A DNA stretch of 55,471 bases from JAOADN01 sp049323795 (GCA_049323795.1 JBMOOH010000052.1:1-55471), one strand, 5' to 3'. Shown: positions 41,388-50,958, numbered from the stretch's first letter. Program-made: numbers and translations. The notes: generated by a model not told the origin, from the letters alone.

Positions 41388-41403
41388 TTAACGAACCCTT
41401 AAC
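41388..41403 (+). promoter_or_regulatory. CtrA box upstream of the small lipoprotein gene
   Basis: TTAA (41388-41391), seven bases, TTAAC (41399-41403): an exact match to the established CtrA site TTAA-N7-TTAAC. It ends 22 bases before the ATG at 41426, so CtrA could activate or repress that gene. Confidence 0.6.
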
Positions 41404-41425
41404 CACGGCACGTCAGCGTCCTGCC

Positions 41426-41731
41426 ATGCCGCGTCCGCTCGTGCTTCTCATCCTCGCCCTTCCTGCCGCCTGCGCCTCGCCGGCGCCCGAGTTCTTCGGT
41501 GCCCGGCGAAGCGAGATAACCCTGGGCGGGATCGATTTCGTCGTCTTCCAGAAGGAAGGCCGTGCCGAAGTCGTCCGCCTTGGCTATCTGACGCGCGCCG
41601 AGCGGGCGCCTGTGGCCGACCTGATGGTACAGGCCGCCGAGGCGGTGACGTCCTGCCGGGTCCGGCCGGGTTCGGTCGTCACCGGCCTGCCCGGCGACAC
41701 CGGCGAAGCCCGGATGCGGCTCGACTGCTAG
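41426..41731 (+). CDS. Small putative lipoprotein, possibly CtrA-controlled
   Basis: 101 residues: signal peptide with lipobox-like LPAACAS (Cys18) and a mature part of about 83 residues with alternating beta-like stretches (SEITLGGIDFVVFQKEGRAEVVRLGY) and two more Cys (about 74 and 101). No family recognised. Its stop codon shares CTAG with the convergent alpha/beta hydrolase gene. The CtrA box just upstream suggests cell-cycle or motility-linked expression. Confidence 0.7.
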   Translation: MPRPLVLLILALPAACASPAPEFFGARRSEITLGGIDFVVFQKEGRAEVVRLGYLTRAERAPVADLMVQAAEAVTSCRVRPGSVVTGLPGDTGEARMRLDC

Positions 41732-42504
41732 CGATCGAGGAACGCCGCCACGGCGGCTTCGAACTCGCGCGGGCGGTCGGCGTGAAGCCAGTGGCCGGCG
41801 CCGGGCAGGGCCGCGAAGCGGGCGCGGGGAAAGAGCGCCAGGATGCGGTCGCGGTGTGCGGGCAGGACATAGCCCGACAGCACCCCCGCAAGGAACAGGG
41901 TCTCGCCCTCGAACCGTCCGCCGGGATCGGGCCATCCGACGATCGCATCCATCTCGGCGAGGAGCACCGGAAGGTTGAGCCGCCAGACCGGCGGCCGCTG
42001 CGAGAGATCGAGCGACTGGAGGAGGAAGGCCCGGGTGGCCGGGTCAGGAACGCGCCCGGCCAACTGCGCATCAGCCTCCGACCGGCGGGTGACGGCACCG
42101 AGGTCGAGCTCCTGCATCGCCCGGACGAGCGGCGCCTGACTGTGGGCATAGGCCACGGGTGCGATGTCGGCGACGACCAGCCTGCGCACCAGTTCGGGCC
42201 GTGTCAGGGCAAGCATCATCGCGGCCTTGCCGCCCATCGAATGGCCGAGCACGTCCGGCACCGCCGGAAGCGATGCCGCGACCCGCGCCAGATCGCTGGC
42301 CATGTCGGCATAGGACTGCGTCGCCGCACGGAAGCTCGATCCGTGGTTGCGCATGTCGACGGCGACGACCCGCCGACCCGCCGACAGGGTGCGCGCAAAG
42401 GTCGCCCAGTTCCTGGCCGATCCGAACAGCCCGTGGGCGATCAGAAGCGGTGCCCGGCCCGTTTCCGACCCCTGAACCTGCGTGGCGAGAAGCGGCATCT
42501 CCAT
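41728..42504 (-). CDS. Alpha/beta-hydrolase (YbfF-like esterase)
   Basis: 258-residue serine hydrolase. Oxyanion motif HGLFGS (25-30), nucleophile elbow GHSMGG with Ser89, and catalytic His in PGAGHWLHADRP near the end. The pattern HGLFGSxxNW...DxRNHG matches the YbfF/ABHD11-type esterase group, which hydrolyses short acyl esters. The ATG at 42504 has a weak ribosome site; an ATG two codons later is possible. Natural substrate unknown. Confidence 0.87.
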   Translation of the reverse strand: MEMPLLATQVQGSETGRAPLLIAHGLFGSARNWATFARTLSAGRRVVAVDMRNHGSSFRAATQSYADMASDLARVAASLPAVPDVLGHSMGGKAAMMLALTRPELVRRLVVADIAPVAYAHSQAPLVRAMQELDLGAVTRRSEADAQLAGRVPDPATRAFLLQSLDLSQRPPVWRLNLPVLLAEMDAIVGWPDPGGRFEGETLFLAGVLSGYVLPAHRDRILALFPRARFAALPGAGHWLHADRPREFEAAVAAFLDR

Positions 42505-42623
42505 TCTCGGACCATAGCCAATCGGTCCGGCCGTCTCCAGACGTTGCGGCGTGGCGGGACAGCGGCTAGGGTCCGCCCGACGCGGGGGCCGGGGGGCGCT
42601 CCGGCTGCAAGAAGGCAGGCAGG

Positions 42624-42995
42624 ATGTCGGGCGCTTCGGTTCAGCAGATGGCGGACAGGATCGCACAGCTCATGGAGGCACGGCTCCGCATCCGTGGCGC
42701 GACGCTCGGGGAAAAGCTGCGCCGCGGCGGCCGGATCCTGCCAAGGCGCATCCGCCGAGAGATGCTGCTTCTCGCCGAGGCGGCCGAGCGCGCCAGGGTG
42801 CCGCAGCTTCAAGTCCAGATCGATCATGCCCGCGTCGCGGATGCGTATGACGCCTGCGTCCGCTATCTGAAGCCGCTCGGCGCGGGGGCCCGCCGCCGGG
42901 CAGTGGCCCTGAACTTCCTGACCTCGCTTGCGGCGATCGTGCTGGTGACGGCGGTGCTCGTGGTCTCGATCCTTGTCTGGCGCGGCTACATCTGA
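42624..42995 (+). CDS. Small tail-anchored membrane protein, function unknown
   Basis: 123 residues. A basic helical N-terminal part (about 1-95, with LRRGGRILPRRIRREMLLLAEAAERAR) and a single C-terminal span (about 98-119), placing the soluble part in the cytoplasm. GAAGGCAGG precedes the ATG. Length and pattern suggest a genuine conserved protein, but no family was recognised. It is divergent from the hydrolase gene and convergent with glyA. Confidence 0.7.
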   Translation: MSGASVQQMADRIAQLMEARLRIRGATLGEKLRRGGRILPRRIRREMLLLAEAAERARVPQLQVQIDHARVADAYDACVRYLKPLGAGARRRAVALNFLTSLAAIVLVTAVLVVSILVWRGYI

Positions 42996-43075
42996 GCGCG
43001 GCCTGCGGGCGTCGCGTCAGGAACGGAAAGGGGCTGGGCGGCGGCGCCTCTCGCCGCGACAGCATGGCCGGACAG

Positions 43076-44368
43076 TCACAGGTCCGGATAGAGCGGGAAG
43101 CGGGCGCAGAGCGCCGCCACCTCGGACCGGACCCCGGCCTCGGCCGCGCCGTTGTCGTCACCGTGCGCCGACAGGCCGTCCGTCACCTCGACGATCCAGC
43201 GGGCGATCTGGCGGAACTCGGGCTCCAGGAACCCGCGCGTCGTGCCGGCCGGTGTGCCGAGCCGTATGCCGCTGGTGACAAACGGCTTTTCTGGATCGAA
43301 GGGGACGCCGTTCTTGTTGCAGGTGATGTGAGCGCGGCCGAGGGCGGCCTCGGCCGCCTTGCCTGTCACCTTCTTGGGCCGAAGGTCCGCGAGCATCAGG
43401 TGGTTGTCGGTGCCGCCCGACACGATGTCGATGCCGCCCTTCGTCAGCTCGTCCGCCATCGCCTGGGCGTTCTTGACGACCTGCTGGGCGTAGGACTTGA
43501 ACTCGGGCCTGAGCGCCTCGCCGAAGGCGACGGCCTTGGCGGCGATCACGTGCATCAGCGGGCCGCCCTGAAGGCCGGGGAAGACGGCCGCGTTGACCTT
43601 CTTCGCGATCTCCTCGTGGTTCGTCAGGATCAGGCCGCCGCGCGGTCCGCGGAGTGACTTGTGCGTGGTCGAGGTGACGACATGGGCGTGGGGCAGGGGC
43701 GAGGGATGCGCGCCGCCGGCGACAAGGCCGGCGATATGGGCCATGTCCACCATCAGATAGGCGCCGACCTCGTCCGCGATCTCGCGGAAGGCCGCCCAGT
43801 CCCAGGTCCGGCTGTAGGCCGTGCCGCCGGCGATGATGAGTTTCGGCTTGTGGGTCTTCGCGCTTTCGCGGACGGCATCCATGTCGAGACGCTGATCCTG
43901 CTTGCGGACGCCGTAGCTGATGACATGGAACCATTTGCCCGACATGTTCACCGGGCTGCCGTGGGTCAGGTGCCCGCCCGAGTTGAGGTCGAGGCCCATG
44001 AAGGTGTCGCCGGGCTGGAGAAGCGCGAGGAACACCGCCTGGTTCATCTGGCTGCCGGAATTCGGCTGGACGTTCGCGAAGCCCGCGTCGAAGAGCTGCT
44101 TCGCCCGTTCGATCGCCAGCGTCTCGGCCACATCGACGAACTGGCAGCCCCCGTAGTAGCGCTTGCCGGGATAGCCTTCGGCATACTTGTTCGTCATCAC
44201 CGAGCCCTGCGCCTCGAGCACGGCCTTCGAGACGATGTTCTCGGACGCGATCAGTTCGATCTCGTCGCGCTGGCGGCCGAGTTCGGAGGCGATGGCGGCG
44301 TGGATCTCGGGGTCGCGGGACGCGAGGGGTTCGGTGAAGAAGCCGGCGTCGCGGTGCGGGGCGTTCAT
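43076..44368 (-). CDS. glyA: Serine hydroxymethyltransferase
   Basis: 430-residue PLP enzyme converting serine and tetrahydrofolate to glycine and methylene-tetrahydrofolate. The N-terminal ELIASENIVS, the PLP contacts in MVDMAHIAGL and the Schiff-base lysine in VTSTTHKSLRGPRGG (K237) are intact. Length is normal. The ATG at 44368 follows AGGGAGAG; an in-frame upstream extension to 44611 has no homology. It is divergent from the NAD kinase gene. Confidence 0.98.
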   Translation of the reverse strand: MNAPHRDAGFFTEPLASRDPEIHAAIASELGRQRDEIELIASENIVSKAVLEAQGSVMTNKYAEGYPGKRYYGGCQFVDVAETLAIERAKQLFDAGFANVQPNSGSQMNQAVFLALLQPGDTFMGLDLNSGGHLTHGSPVNMSGKWFHVISYGVRKQDQRLDMDAVRESAKTHKPKLIIAGGTAYSRTWDWAAFREIADEVGAYLMVDMAHIAGLVAGGAHPSPLPHAHVVTSTTHKSLRGPRGGLILTNHEEIAKKVNAAVFPGLQGGPLMHVIAAKAVAFGEALRPEFKSYAQQVVKNAQAMADELTKGGIDIVSGGTDNHLMLADLRPKKVTGKAAEAALGRAHITCNKNGVPFDPEKPFVTSGIRLGTPAGTTRGFLEPEFRQIARWIVEVTDGLSAHGDDNGAAEAGVRSEVAALCARFPLYPDL

Positions 44369-44445
44369 GGCGGTCTCTCCCTGTGCGAGGGGATCTGCCC
44401 TCCTGGCATCCCGGCTATCTAGCGCCGAAGCGACCGGGCGGAAAG

Positions 44446-44458
44446 GTCGGAATCCGAC
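44446..44458. promoter_or_regulatory. 13-bp inverted repeat between glyA and the NAD kinase gene
   Basis: GTCGGA-A-TCCGAC is a perfect palindrome around one base, 78 bases upstream of the glyA start. A possible -10 TAGATA for glyA (minus strand, 44421-44416) lies between. Operator status is speculative. Confidence 0.3.
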
Positions 44459-44621
44459 ATTCCCGAAAGCGGGGGCGAAGCGGCGGAGGGCGCCGCGCGG
44501 TCCCTGCACCCCGCTGTCCCCGCCTGATCGGCACGCCGCCGGGGCTTGCCATGGCGCGTGCAAGCGCGGAACACTGCCACCGGCACGCCGGGCTTCATGC
44601 GCCCGCGACAAGGAGGGATGC

Positions 44622-45389
44622 TTGCACCGCCCGGCGATCGGTTTTCTTGCGAACGAGACGGATGTCGCGCAGGAGGCTCTGCGCCGGCTTGTCGCGCTTT
44701 ACGGCGAGACGCCGACCCGGAAGGCCAGGGTGATCGTGGCGCTCGGCGGTGACGGCTTCATGCTCCAGACCCTGCACCAGACCGAAGGGATGGGCATCCC
44801 GGTCTACGGCATGAACTGCGGCACCATCGGCTTCCTGATGAACGAATACGAGGAGGCGGGGCTGCTCGGCCGGCTGGCCGCTGCCGAGGAGACGGTCATC
44901 AACCCGCTCGCCATGACGGCGACGGCGGTGGACGGCAGCGTCCACAAGGCGCTCGCGATCAACGAGGTCTCGCTTCTCAGGGCCGGTCCGCAGGCGGCGA
45001 AGCTGAAGATCAGCATCGATGGCAAGGTGCGGATGGACGAGCTCGTCTGCGACGGCGCGCTCGTCGCGACACCCGCCGGATCGACCGCCTACAACTACTC
45101 GGCCCACGGCCCGATCCTGCCCATCGGCGCCGATGTGCTGGCGCTGACGGCGATGGCGGCCTTCCGGCCCAGGCGCTGGCGGGGCGCGCTTCTGCCGACA
45201 TCGGCGGTGGTGCGGTTCGACGTGCTCGAGGCGAAGAAGCGCCCGGTGATGGTCGATGCCGACAGCCGCAATTCGGTGCGCGAGGTGGCGAGCGTCGAGG
45301 TCAGGTCCGAACCCTCCGTCCGGCATCGCCTGCTCTTCGACCCCGGCCACGGGCTCGAGGAACGGCTGACGCGCGAGCAGTTCGTCTGA
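44622..45389 (+). CDS. nadK: NAD kinase
   Basis: 255 residues; phosphorylates NAD to NADP. GGDG (42-45), NEVSLLR and the long glycine motif ATPAGSTAYNYSAHGPI are the conserved active-site blocks. The TTG at 44622 is the start: a perfect AGGAGGG lies five bases before it and the family begins here; the ATG at 44618 is in another frame. About 40 residues shorter than enterobacterial NadK, as in alphaproteobacteria. Confidence 0.95.
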   Translation: MHRPAIGFLANETDVAQEALRRLVALYGETPTRKARVIVALGGDGFMLQTLHQTEGMGIPVYGMNCGTIGFLMNEYEEAGLLGRLAAAEETVINPLAMTATAVDGSVHKALAINEVSLLRAGPQAAKLKISIDGKVRMDELVCDGALVATPAGSTAYNYSAHGPILPIGADVLALTAMAAFRPRRWRGALLPTSAVVRFDVLEAKKRPVMVDADSRNSVREVASVEVRSEPSVRHRLLFDPGHGLEERLTREQFV

Positions 45390-45585
45390 GACCGGCTGGT
45401 CCCGCCGGATCTCGCGTCCGGTTTCCCGCCCCGGCCAGAGCTGCAGGTGAAGCTCCCTGCAGGTAACGGCGGCGCGGCCGGGATCGACGGGTCTGCGCCT
45501 TCGGCCCGGCGGATCTTGTGGCGTCGCCGCCGCCGCGCCTTGTGCAGGTCGGGGGATCTCGGGCTGGCGTGCTGGCGGACCGGCG

Positions 45586-46956
45586 TCAGTGCCGGCCCCA
45601 GGCCTCCATCTTGCGGTAGAGGGTGGAGGGCGCGACGCCCAGCATCTTCGCGGCGCGCGGGACCGAGCCGCCGGATGCGGCGATGGTCGCCTCGATCGCG
45701 GTCCGCTCGATCTCGGCCAGCGTCCGTCCGACCAGCGCCCCGGGATGGAACCCGCCGGCCGGGGCCTTGTCCCCGGCATCGCCCGCGGTCGGACCCGGCC
45801 CGAGGCCCGGCGGCAGCATCGAGGGCAGCACCTGGTCGCCGTCGTTCAGGACGACGACGTTTCGCAGGACATTGAGAAGCTGGCGGACGTTTCCGGGCCA
45901 GGGCGCGGCGGTGAAGATCCGCCGCACCTCCGGGCTCAGCCTCTGGAAGGCGCGGCCCTCCTCGCGGGAGTACCGCATCAGCGCGTCCTCGGCGATGGCG
46001 GCGATGTCGTCGCCGCGCTCGCGCAGGGGCGGCATGTGGATCGGAACGACGTGGAGGCGATAGAAGAGGTCTTCGCGGAAGCGGCCCGCGCGCACCGCCT
46101 CGACCGGGTTGCGGTTGGTGGCGCAGACGATGCGGACATTGACCTTGCGCGCCCTGGTCGCGCCGACCGGCTGGATCGTCGAGGTCTGGAGGAAGCGCAG
46201 GAGCTTGGTCTGGAGATTGAGGTCAAGCTCGCAGATCTCGTCCAGAAAGAGTGTGCCCCCGTCGGCTGCCGCCGCGGCGCCGGGCTTGTCCGAGATGGCG
46301 CCCGTGAAGGATCCCCTGAGGTGCCCGAACACCTCGGATTCCAGAAGCTCGGCGGGGATCGCCCCGCAGTTCAGCGGCACGAAGGGGCCGGTGGCCCGCG
46401 GGGACAGATCGTGGACCGCCTGCGCGCACAGTTCCTTGCCGGTGCCGCTTTCGCCGGTGATGAAGACCGTCGCCATCGACCGCGCGACCGACCGGATCTT
46501 TCCGTAGACGGATTGCATGGGGGGCGACGACCCGATGAATCCCTGCGGCGCCTCGCCCGGCGGCATGTCCGGCTCGGGCCGGCCGGCCACGGAGGCCAGC
46601 GCGTTTCCGATCGCGGCGAGGAAGCGGCCCTCGTCGAAGGGCTTGACGAGGAACTCGTGCGCGCCCGCCCGCATCGCGGCGACGGCCTTGTTGATCGATC
46701 CGTTCGCGGTGATGACGATGACCGCCGTTCCGGGACGGATCGAGAGCATCTCGCGCATCAGGTCGAGCCCGTCGCGGTCGGGGAGCATGAGGTCGAGGAG
46801 AACGACGGCGGGCCTGAGCGAGCGGAAGGTGCGCAGCCCCGCTTCGGCGGTGCCTTCGATACGCACCGGATGGCCGGCCGATCTCAGGACCGACTGGTAC
46901 ACGATCTGGAGCGAGGGCGTATCCTCGACGAGGAGCAGTTCGGGCGCGTCGGCCAA
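45586..46956 (-). CDS. NtrC-family sigma-54-type response regulator
   Basis: 456 residues. Receiver (1-120) with Asp55 in LLDLMLPD and Lys105 in FLVKPF; AAA+ domain (about 140-375) with Walker A GESGTGKE (168-175), GSFTGA loop (215-220, instead of GAFTGA) and Walker B GGTLFLDEI; C-terminal Fis-type HTH (about 415-452, ASGGSVPRAAKMLGVAPSTLYRKM). The altered loop may change sigma-54 contact. The TTG start at 46956 is supported by AAGGGAG in the end of the kinase gene; the stop of the kinase gene lies 4 bases before. It is the output of the adjacent kinase. Confidence 0.93.
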   Translation of the reverse strand: MADAPELLLVEDTPSLQIVYQSVLRSAGHPVRIEGTAEAGLRTFRSLRPAVVLLDLMLPDRDGLDLMREMLSIRPGTAVIVITANGSINKAVAAMRAGAHEFLVKPFDEGRFLAAIGNALASVAGRPEPDMPPGEAPQGFIGSSPPMQSVYGKIRSVARSMATVFITGESGTGKELCAQAVHDLSPRATGPFVPLNCGAIPAELLESEVFGHLRGSFTGAISDKPGAAAAADGGTLFLDEICELDLNLQTKLLRFLQTSTIQPVGATRARKVNVRIVCATNRNPVEAVRAGRFREDLFYRLHVVPIHMPPLRERGDDIAAIAEDALMRYSREEGRAFQRLSPEVRRIFTAAPWPGNVRQLLNVLRNVVVLNDGDQVLPSMLPPGLGPGPTAGDAGDKAPAGGFHPGALVGRTLAEIERTAIEATIAASGGSVPRAAKMLGVAPSTLYRKMEAWGRH

Positions 46957-46960
46957 GGCG

Positions 46961-48484
46961 TCAGCTCCCTTCCCGCCTGGCGCGCTCGCCCGCCACGAAC
47001 CCGATCAGATGCGCAACCTGTTCCACGCAGTTCTCTGCAAGGCTGCCGCGGCCCGCGTCCTGTCGCCGGTGGGCGGACAGGTTCAGGGCTTCGGCGAGCT
47101 TTCTCAGGCGGTTCGCACCGATCGCCCCGGCAAGGGCGATCAGGACATGGGTCTCGGCCCGCATCGCCGCGCGATCGTCGCTCTCGATCGCGCGGCAAAG
47201 GCCGTCCCGGCAGCGGGAGAGGTCGCTGCAGAGCCGGTCCATCAGTTCGCGGCTTGCCTCGGGCCCCGAAATCTCGAGGAGGTGCTCGAGCTGGCTGGGA
47301 TCGAGATCCGGCAGGCCCTCGCCGGGCTCGGCGGCTTCCACCTGCGACGTGGCGAACCGTTCCAGCGCCGCCGCCAGCGCGTGCCCCACCATCTCGATCC
47401 CCGGAAGGGGTTTGGACAGGATGGAGTCGGCCCCCGCCGCGTAGATCGTTTCGCGGTCGGCGCGGCGGATATAGGCGGTGACGGCGATCACCGGCATCTG
47501 TGTATGGACCCGTTCGTTTGCGCGGATGGCCCGGATCACCTCCAGTCCCGAAAGGCGCGGCATCTCGATGTCGATAAGCGCGATGTCGAAGGCCTCGCGC
47601 TCGAGCCAGTGGAGCGCTTCGACCCCGTCCGCGGCCACCCGGAACTCGGCGCCCATCCGGCCCAGCATCGCCGACAGGATCGACTGGCCCGTGGGACTGT
47701 CCTCGGCGACCAGCACCTTGACCCGGGTAAGGTCCGGCAGTTCGACCGGTCCCGGGGCCGCGGCCGGTGTCCATGAGCCCTGCGGAAGTTCCAGCGCCAC
47801 TTCTGCGCCACCCTCGGTCAGGTTGGTGACCGAGATGCGCCAGCCGAGCCGTCCGGCAAGGTCGTTGCTGATGAACATCCCAAGTCCCTGGCCCGGCTTG
47901 CCGGTACCGTCCGGGCGGCCGGCGTACTGGAACAGCCGGTCGAGCGCGGCGGCCGAGAATCCGGGGCCGCTGTCTGTCACCACGAAGCGGAGGCCACCGT
48001 CGCCCGCGCGTTCGATCCCGAGCTCGACCGCGCCCCGGTCGGTGTATTTCACCGCATTCGAGAGCAGGTTCGCCAGAACCCTGTCGAGGGCGACCCGGTC
48101 GGTCGCGATCACCTGAGGCACTTCGGGCGAAGTCGCAAGCCGGAAGCCCAGGCCCTTCTCCCGCGCCCGTCCGGACCAGCGCATCTCGAGGTCATAGAGG
48201 AACCGCGACATCTGCACGTTGGCCGGCGCGGCGGGCCCGGCGGATGACTCGCCGTGCATGAGTTCGAGGCCCTCCTCGAGGAGCCGTGCCAGAACCTCGC
48301 CCGAGGTGCGGATGCGCTCGAGCTGGAGGCGCGTCGCATCGTCGAGCCCCGACTGGTCGATCAGCCTTATGCCGCCGATGATGTCCGACACCGCCGCCCG
48401 CAGATCGTGACCGATCAGCGCAAGCCGCTCCGCGGGCTGGCGCGGGGCCGGCTGGACGGAAGGTGACGGATCGGGACGGTTCAT
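46961..48484 (-). CDS. Cytoplasmic hybrid histidine kinase with receiver and Hpt domains
   Basis: 507 residues, no membrane span. H-box LALIGHDLRAAVSDI with His26 near the N-terminus, so no sensor domain precedes it; ATPase with NLLSNAVKYTD, DSGPGF and GQGLGM (about 138-203); receiver with Asp305 in LIDIEMPR and Lys359; Hpt-like domain (about 395-500) with His446 in ETHVLIALAGAIGA. The order kinase-receiver-Hpt describes a complete phosphorelay ending in the regulator encoded four bases downstream. With no sensor part it probably takes its signal from a partner protein. Confidence 0.92.
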   Translation of the reverse strand: MNRPDPSPSVQPAPRQPAERLALIGHDLRAAVSDIIGGIRLIDQSGLDDATRLQLERIRTSGEVLARLLEEGLELMHGESSAGPAAPANVQMSRFLYDLEMRWSGRAREKGLGFRLATSPEVPQVIATDRVALDRVLANLLSNAVKYTDRGAVELGIERAGDGGLRFVVTDSGPGFSAAALDRLFQYAGRPDGTGKPGQGLGMFISNDLAGRLGWRISVTNLTEGGAEVALELPQGSWTPAAAPGPVELPDLTRVKVLVAEDSPTGQSILSAMLGRMGAEFRVAADGVEALHWLEREAFDIALIDIEMPRLSGLEVIRAIRANERVHTQMPVIAVTAYIRRADRETIYAAGADSILSKPLPGIEMVGHALAAALERFATSQVEAAEPGEGLPDLDPSQLEHLLEISGPEASRELMDRLCSDLSRCRDGLCRAIESDDRAAMRAETHVLIALAGAIGANRLRKLAEALNLSAHRRQDAGRGSLAENCVEQVAHLIGFVAGERARREGS

Positions 48485-48661
48485 GCGGACGGCGGGCTCT
48501 GTATCGATGGCCGGGTCGCTTGCGGGCCGGTTGCAGAATGCAACACCCTTCTACGCGAGCGGCGGCGTCGGGCCAACCTGTCTGAAAGCCCATGTCCCCG
48601 CGGCCCTCGCGATCCGGCGGCTTCCGGCCGATCGTGCGGCGCGGGGGCCTCTTGCCCGGAC

Positions 48662-50941
48662 CTAGCCGTAATGCGCCACCGGCGTCCCGGCCACCGCGGC
48701 CATGTTGAGCAGACCGCGGGCCGTGATCGACGGCGTGACGACGTGGGCGCGGTTGCCCATGCCCATCAGGATCGGCCCCACTTCCAGCCCGTTCGCCTTC
48801 ATCTTCAGGATGTTGCGGACGCCCGAGGCGGCGTCGGTCGATCCGAAGACGAGCACATTCGCCGCCCCCTCCATCCGCGATCCCGGGAAGATGCGGTCGC
48901 GGATGCCGGGGTCGAGCGCCGCGTCGATGTGCATTTCGCCTTCGTAGCAGAAATCGGGGCTGCGCATGTCGAGAAGTTCGAGCGCCGCCCGCATCCGGCG
49001 GCCCGAGGAGGTGTCGAGATCGCCGAACTGCGAATGCGCGCAGAGCGCGATCTTGGGCTGGAGGCCGAAACGGCGGACGTGGCGGGCCGCGCCGATCACG
49101 GTGTCCATGATCTGTTCGGGCGTCGGTTCGGCGTGGATCTGGGTGTCGGCCACGAAGAGGGGGCCGTCCTCGAGGATCATCAGGCTCAGGGCGCCGACGG
49201 GGCGGAGACCGCCGCGGGCGAGAACCTGCCGGACATAGTTCAGGTGCCAGAGATACTGGCCGAAGGTGCCGCAAATCAGGCTGTCGGCCTCGCCCCGATG
49301 GACCATCACCGCGCCGATGGCGGTGGTATTCGTGCGCATGACGGCCCGGGCGATGTCGGGCGTGACGCCCCGTCGGGCCATCAGTTCGTGGTAGGTGCCC
49401 CAGTAGTCGCGATAGCGGGGGTCGTTCTCGGGGTTCACGACTTCGAAGTCGCGGCCGGGGCGGATCGGAAGCCCTGCGCGTTCGGCCCGCCGCTCGATCA
49501 CGTCGGGGCGTCCGATCAGGATCGGGACGGTCGTCATTTCCTCGATCATCGCGTTCGCACAGCGGAGTACGCGCTCGTCCTCGCCTTCGGCAAGGACGAT
49601 CCGGCGCGCGGCGGCGCGGGCGGCGTCGAAGACCGGGCGCATGAGCAGCGCCGAGCGGAAGACCGAGCCTTCGAGCCGCTGCCGGTAGGCGCCGAGGTCG
49701 CCGATGGGGCGGGTGGCGACGCCGGTTTCCATCGCGGCGCGGGCGACGGCGGTGGCGACGGTGCCGATCAGGCGCGGGTCGAAGGGCTTCGGGATCAGGT
49801 AGTCGGGGCCGAAGCTCATCTTCTCGCCCGCGTAGGCCGCCGCGGCCTCGGCGCTGGTCGTGGCGCGGGCGAGGGCGGCGATGCCGTCGATGCAGGCCAG
49901 TTCCATCTCGTCGTTGATGGTGGTCGCACCGACATCGAGCGCGCCGCGGAAGATGAAGGGGAAGCAGAGGACGTTGTTGACCTGGTTCGGGAAATCGCTT
50001 CGGCCCGTGGCGATCACCGCGCCGGGCGCGGCGGCGCGGGCGTCGTCGGGCAGGATTTCGGGATTGGGGTTCGCAAGCGCGAAGATGATGGGCCGGGGCG
50101 CCATCTTCGCCACCATCTCGGGCGTGAGGACGCCGGGCCCGGAAAGGCCGAGGAAGAGGTCGGCCCCGCCGATCACGTCGGCGAGCGTCGCGGGGCTGTC
50201 GCCCTGGGCATAGTCGGCCTTCTGCGGCGTCATCTCGGCGGTGCGGCCCCTGTAGACGAGACCCGCAAGGTCGCAGAGCCAGATGTTCCTGCGCCTGACG
50301 CCGAGCTTCAGGAGCATGTTGAGGCAGGCGATCCCCGCCGCGCCACCCCCCGTGGAGACGACCTTGATGTCCTCGAACCGGCGTCCGGTGACGTGGAGGG
50401 CGTTGGTGGCGGCCGCGCCGACGACGATGGCGGTGCCGTGCTGGTCGTCGTGGAAGACGGGGATGTTCATGCGCGCGCGGCAGAGCCTTTCCACGATGAA
50501 GCAGTCGGGCGCCTTGATGTCTTCGAGGTTGATCGCCCCGAAGGTCGGTTCGAGCGCGCAGACGATGTCGGCGAGGCGGACGGGATCGGGTTCGTCGAGC
50601 TCGATGTCGAAGCAGTCGATGCCGGCGAACTTCTTGAAGAGGACGGCTTTCCCCTCCATCACCGGTTTCGCGGCCAGGGGGCCGATGTTGCCGAGGCCGA
50701 GGACGGCGGTGCCGTTCGAGACGACCGCGACGAGGTTGCCGCGGGCGGTGAAGCGGCTGGCGGCGGCGGGGTCGGCCTTGATCTCGAGGCTCGCCTCGGC
50801 GACGCCGGGGGAATAGGCACGGGCGAGGTCGCGGCCGGTGGCCAGGGGCTTCGTCGCGCGGATCTCCAGTTTCCCGGGCTTGGGAAGCTCGTGATAGTCG
50901 AGCGCCGCCTGGCGCTGCGTGTCGTGCCGGCTGTCGTCCAT
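48662..50941 (-). CDS. maeB: NADP-dependent malic enzyme, MaeB type (with phosphotransacetylase-like domain)
   Basis: 759 residues. N-terminal malic-enzyme part (about 1-430): ATKPLATGRDLARAYSPGVAE, FGAINLEDIKAPDCF, FHDDQHGTAIV and the GGGAAGIA nucleotide loop. C-terminal part (about 440-759) is a phosphate acetyltransferase-like domain (RIVLAEGEDERVLRCA...) that regulates the enzyme by acetyl-CoA in studied homologues. It decarboxylates malate to pyruvate and makes NADPH. The ATG at 50941 follows GGGGAGGGG. A perfect palindrome lies immediately upstream. Confidence 0.96.
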   Translation of the reverse strand: MDDSRHDTQRQAALDYHELPKPGKLEIRATKPLATGRDLARAYSPGVAEASLEIKADPAAASRFTARGNLVAVVSNGTAVLGLGNIGPLAAKPVMEGKAVLFKKFAGIDCFDIELDEPDPVRLADIVCALEPTFGAINLEDIKAPDCFIVERLCRARMNIPVFHDDQHGTAIVVGAAATNALHVTGRRFEDIKVVSTGGGAAGIACLNMLLKLGVRRRNIWLCDLAGLVYRGRTAEMTPQKADYAQGDSPATLADVIGGADLFLGLSGPGVLTPEMVAKMAPRPIIFALANPNPEILPDDARAAAPGAVIATGRSDFPNQVNNVLCFPFIFRGALDVGATTINDEMELACIDGIAALARATTSAEAAAAYAGEKMSFGPDYLIPKPFDPRLIGTVATAVARAAMETGVATRPIGDLGAYRQRLEGSVFRSALLMRPVFDAARAAARRIVLAEGEDERVLRCANAMIEEMTTVPILIGRPDVIERRAERAGLPIRPGRDFEVVNPENDPRYRDYWGTYHELMARRGVTPDIARAVMRTNTTAIGAVMVHRGEADSLICGTFGQYLWHLNYVRQVLARGGLRPVGALSLMILEDGPLFVADTQIHAEPTPEQIMDTVIGAARHVRRFGLQPKIALCAHSQFGDLDTSSGRRMRAALELLDMRSPDFCYEGEMHIDAALDPGIRDRIFPGSRMEGAANVLVFGSTDAASGVRNILKMKANGLEVGPILMGMGNRAHVVTPSITARGLLNMAAVAGTPVAHYG

Positions 50942-50958
50942 CGCTTGGCCCCTCCCCG

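Noticed and set aside
46109..46507. 132-codon plus-strand frame within the NtrC-type regulator gene
   Set aside because: Antisense to the conserved AAA+ domain and without protein features.
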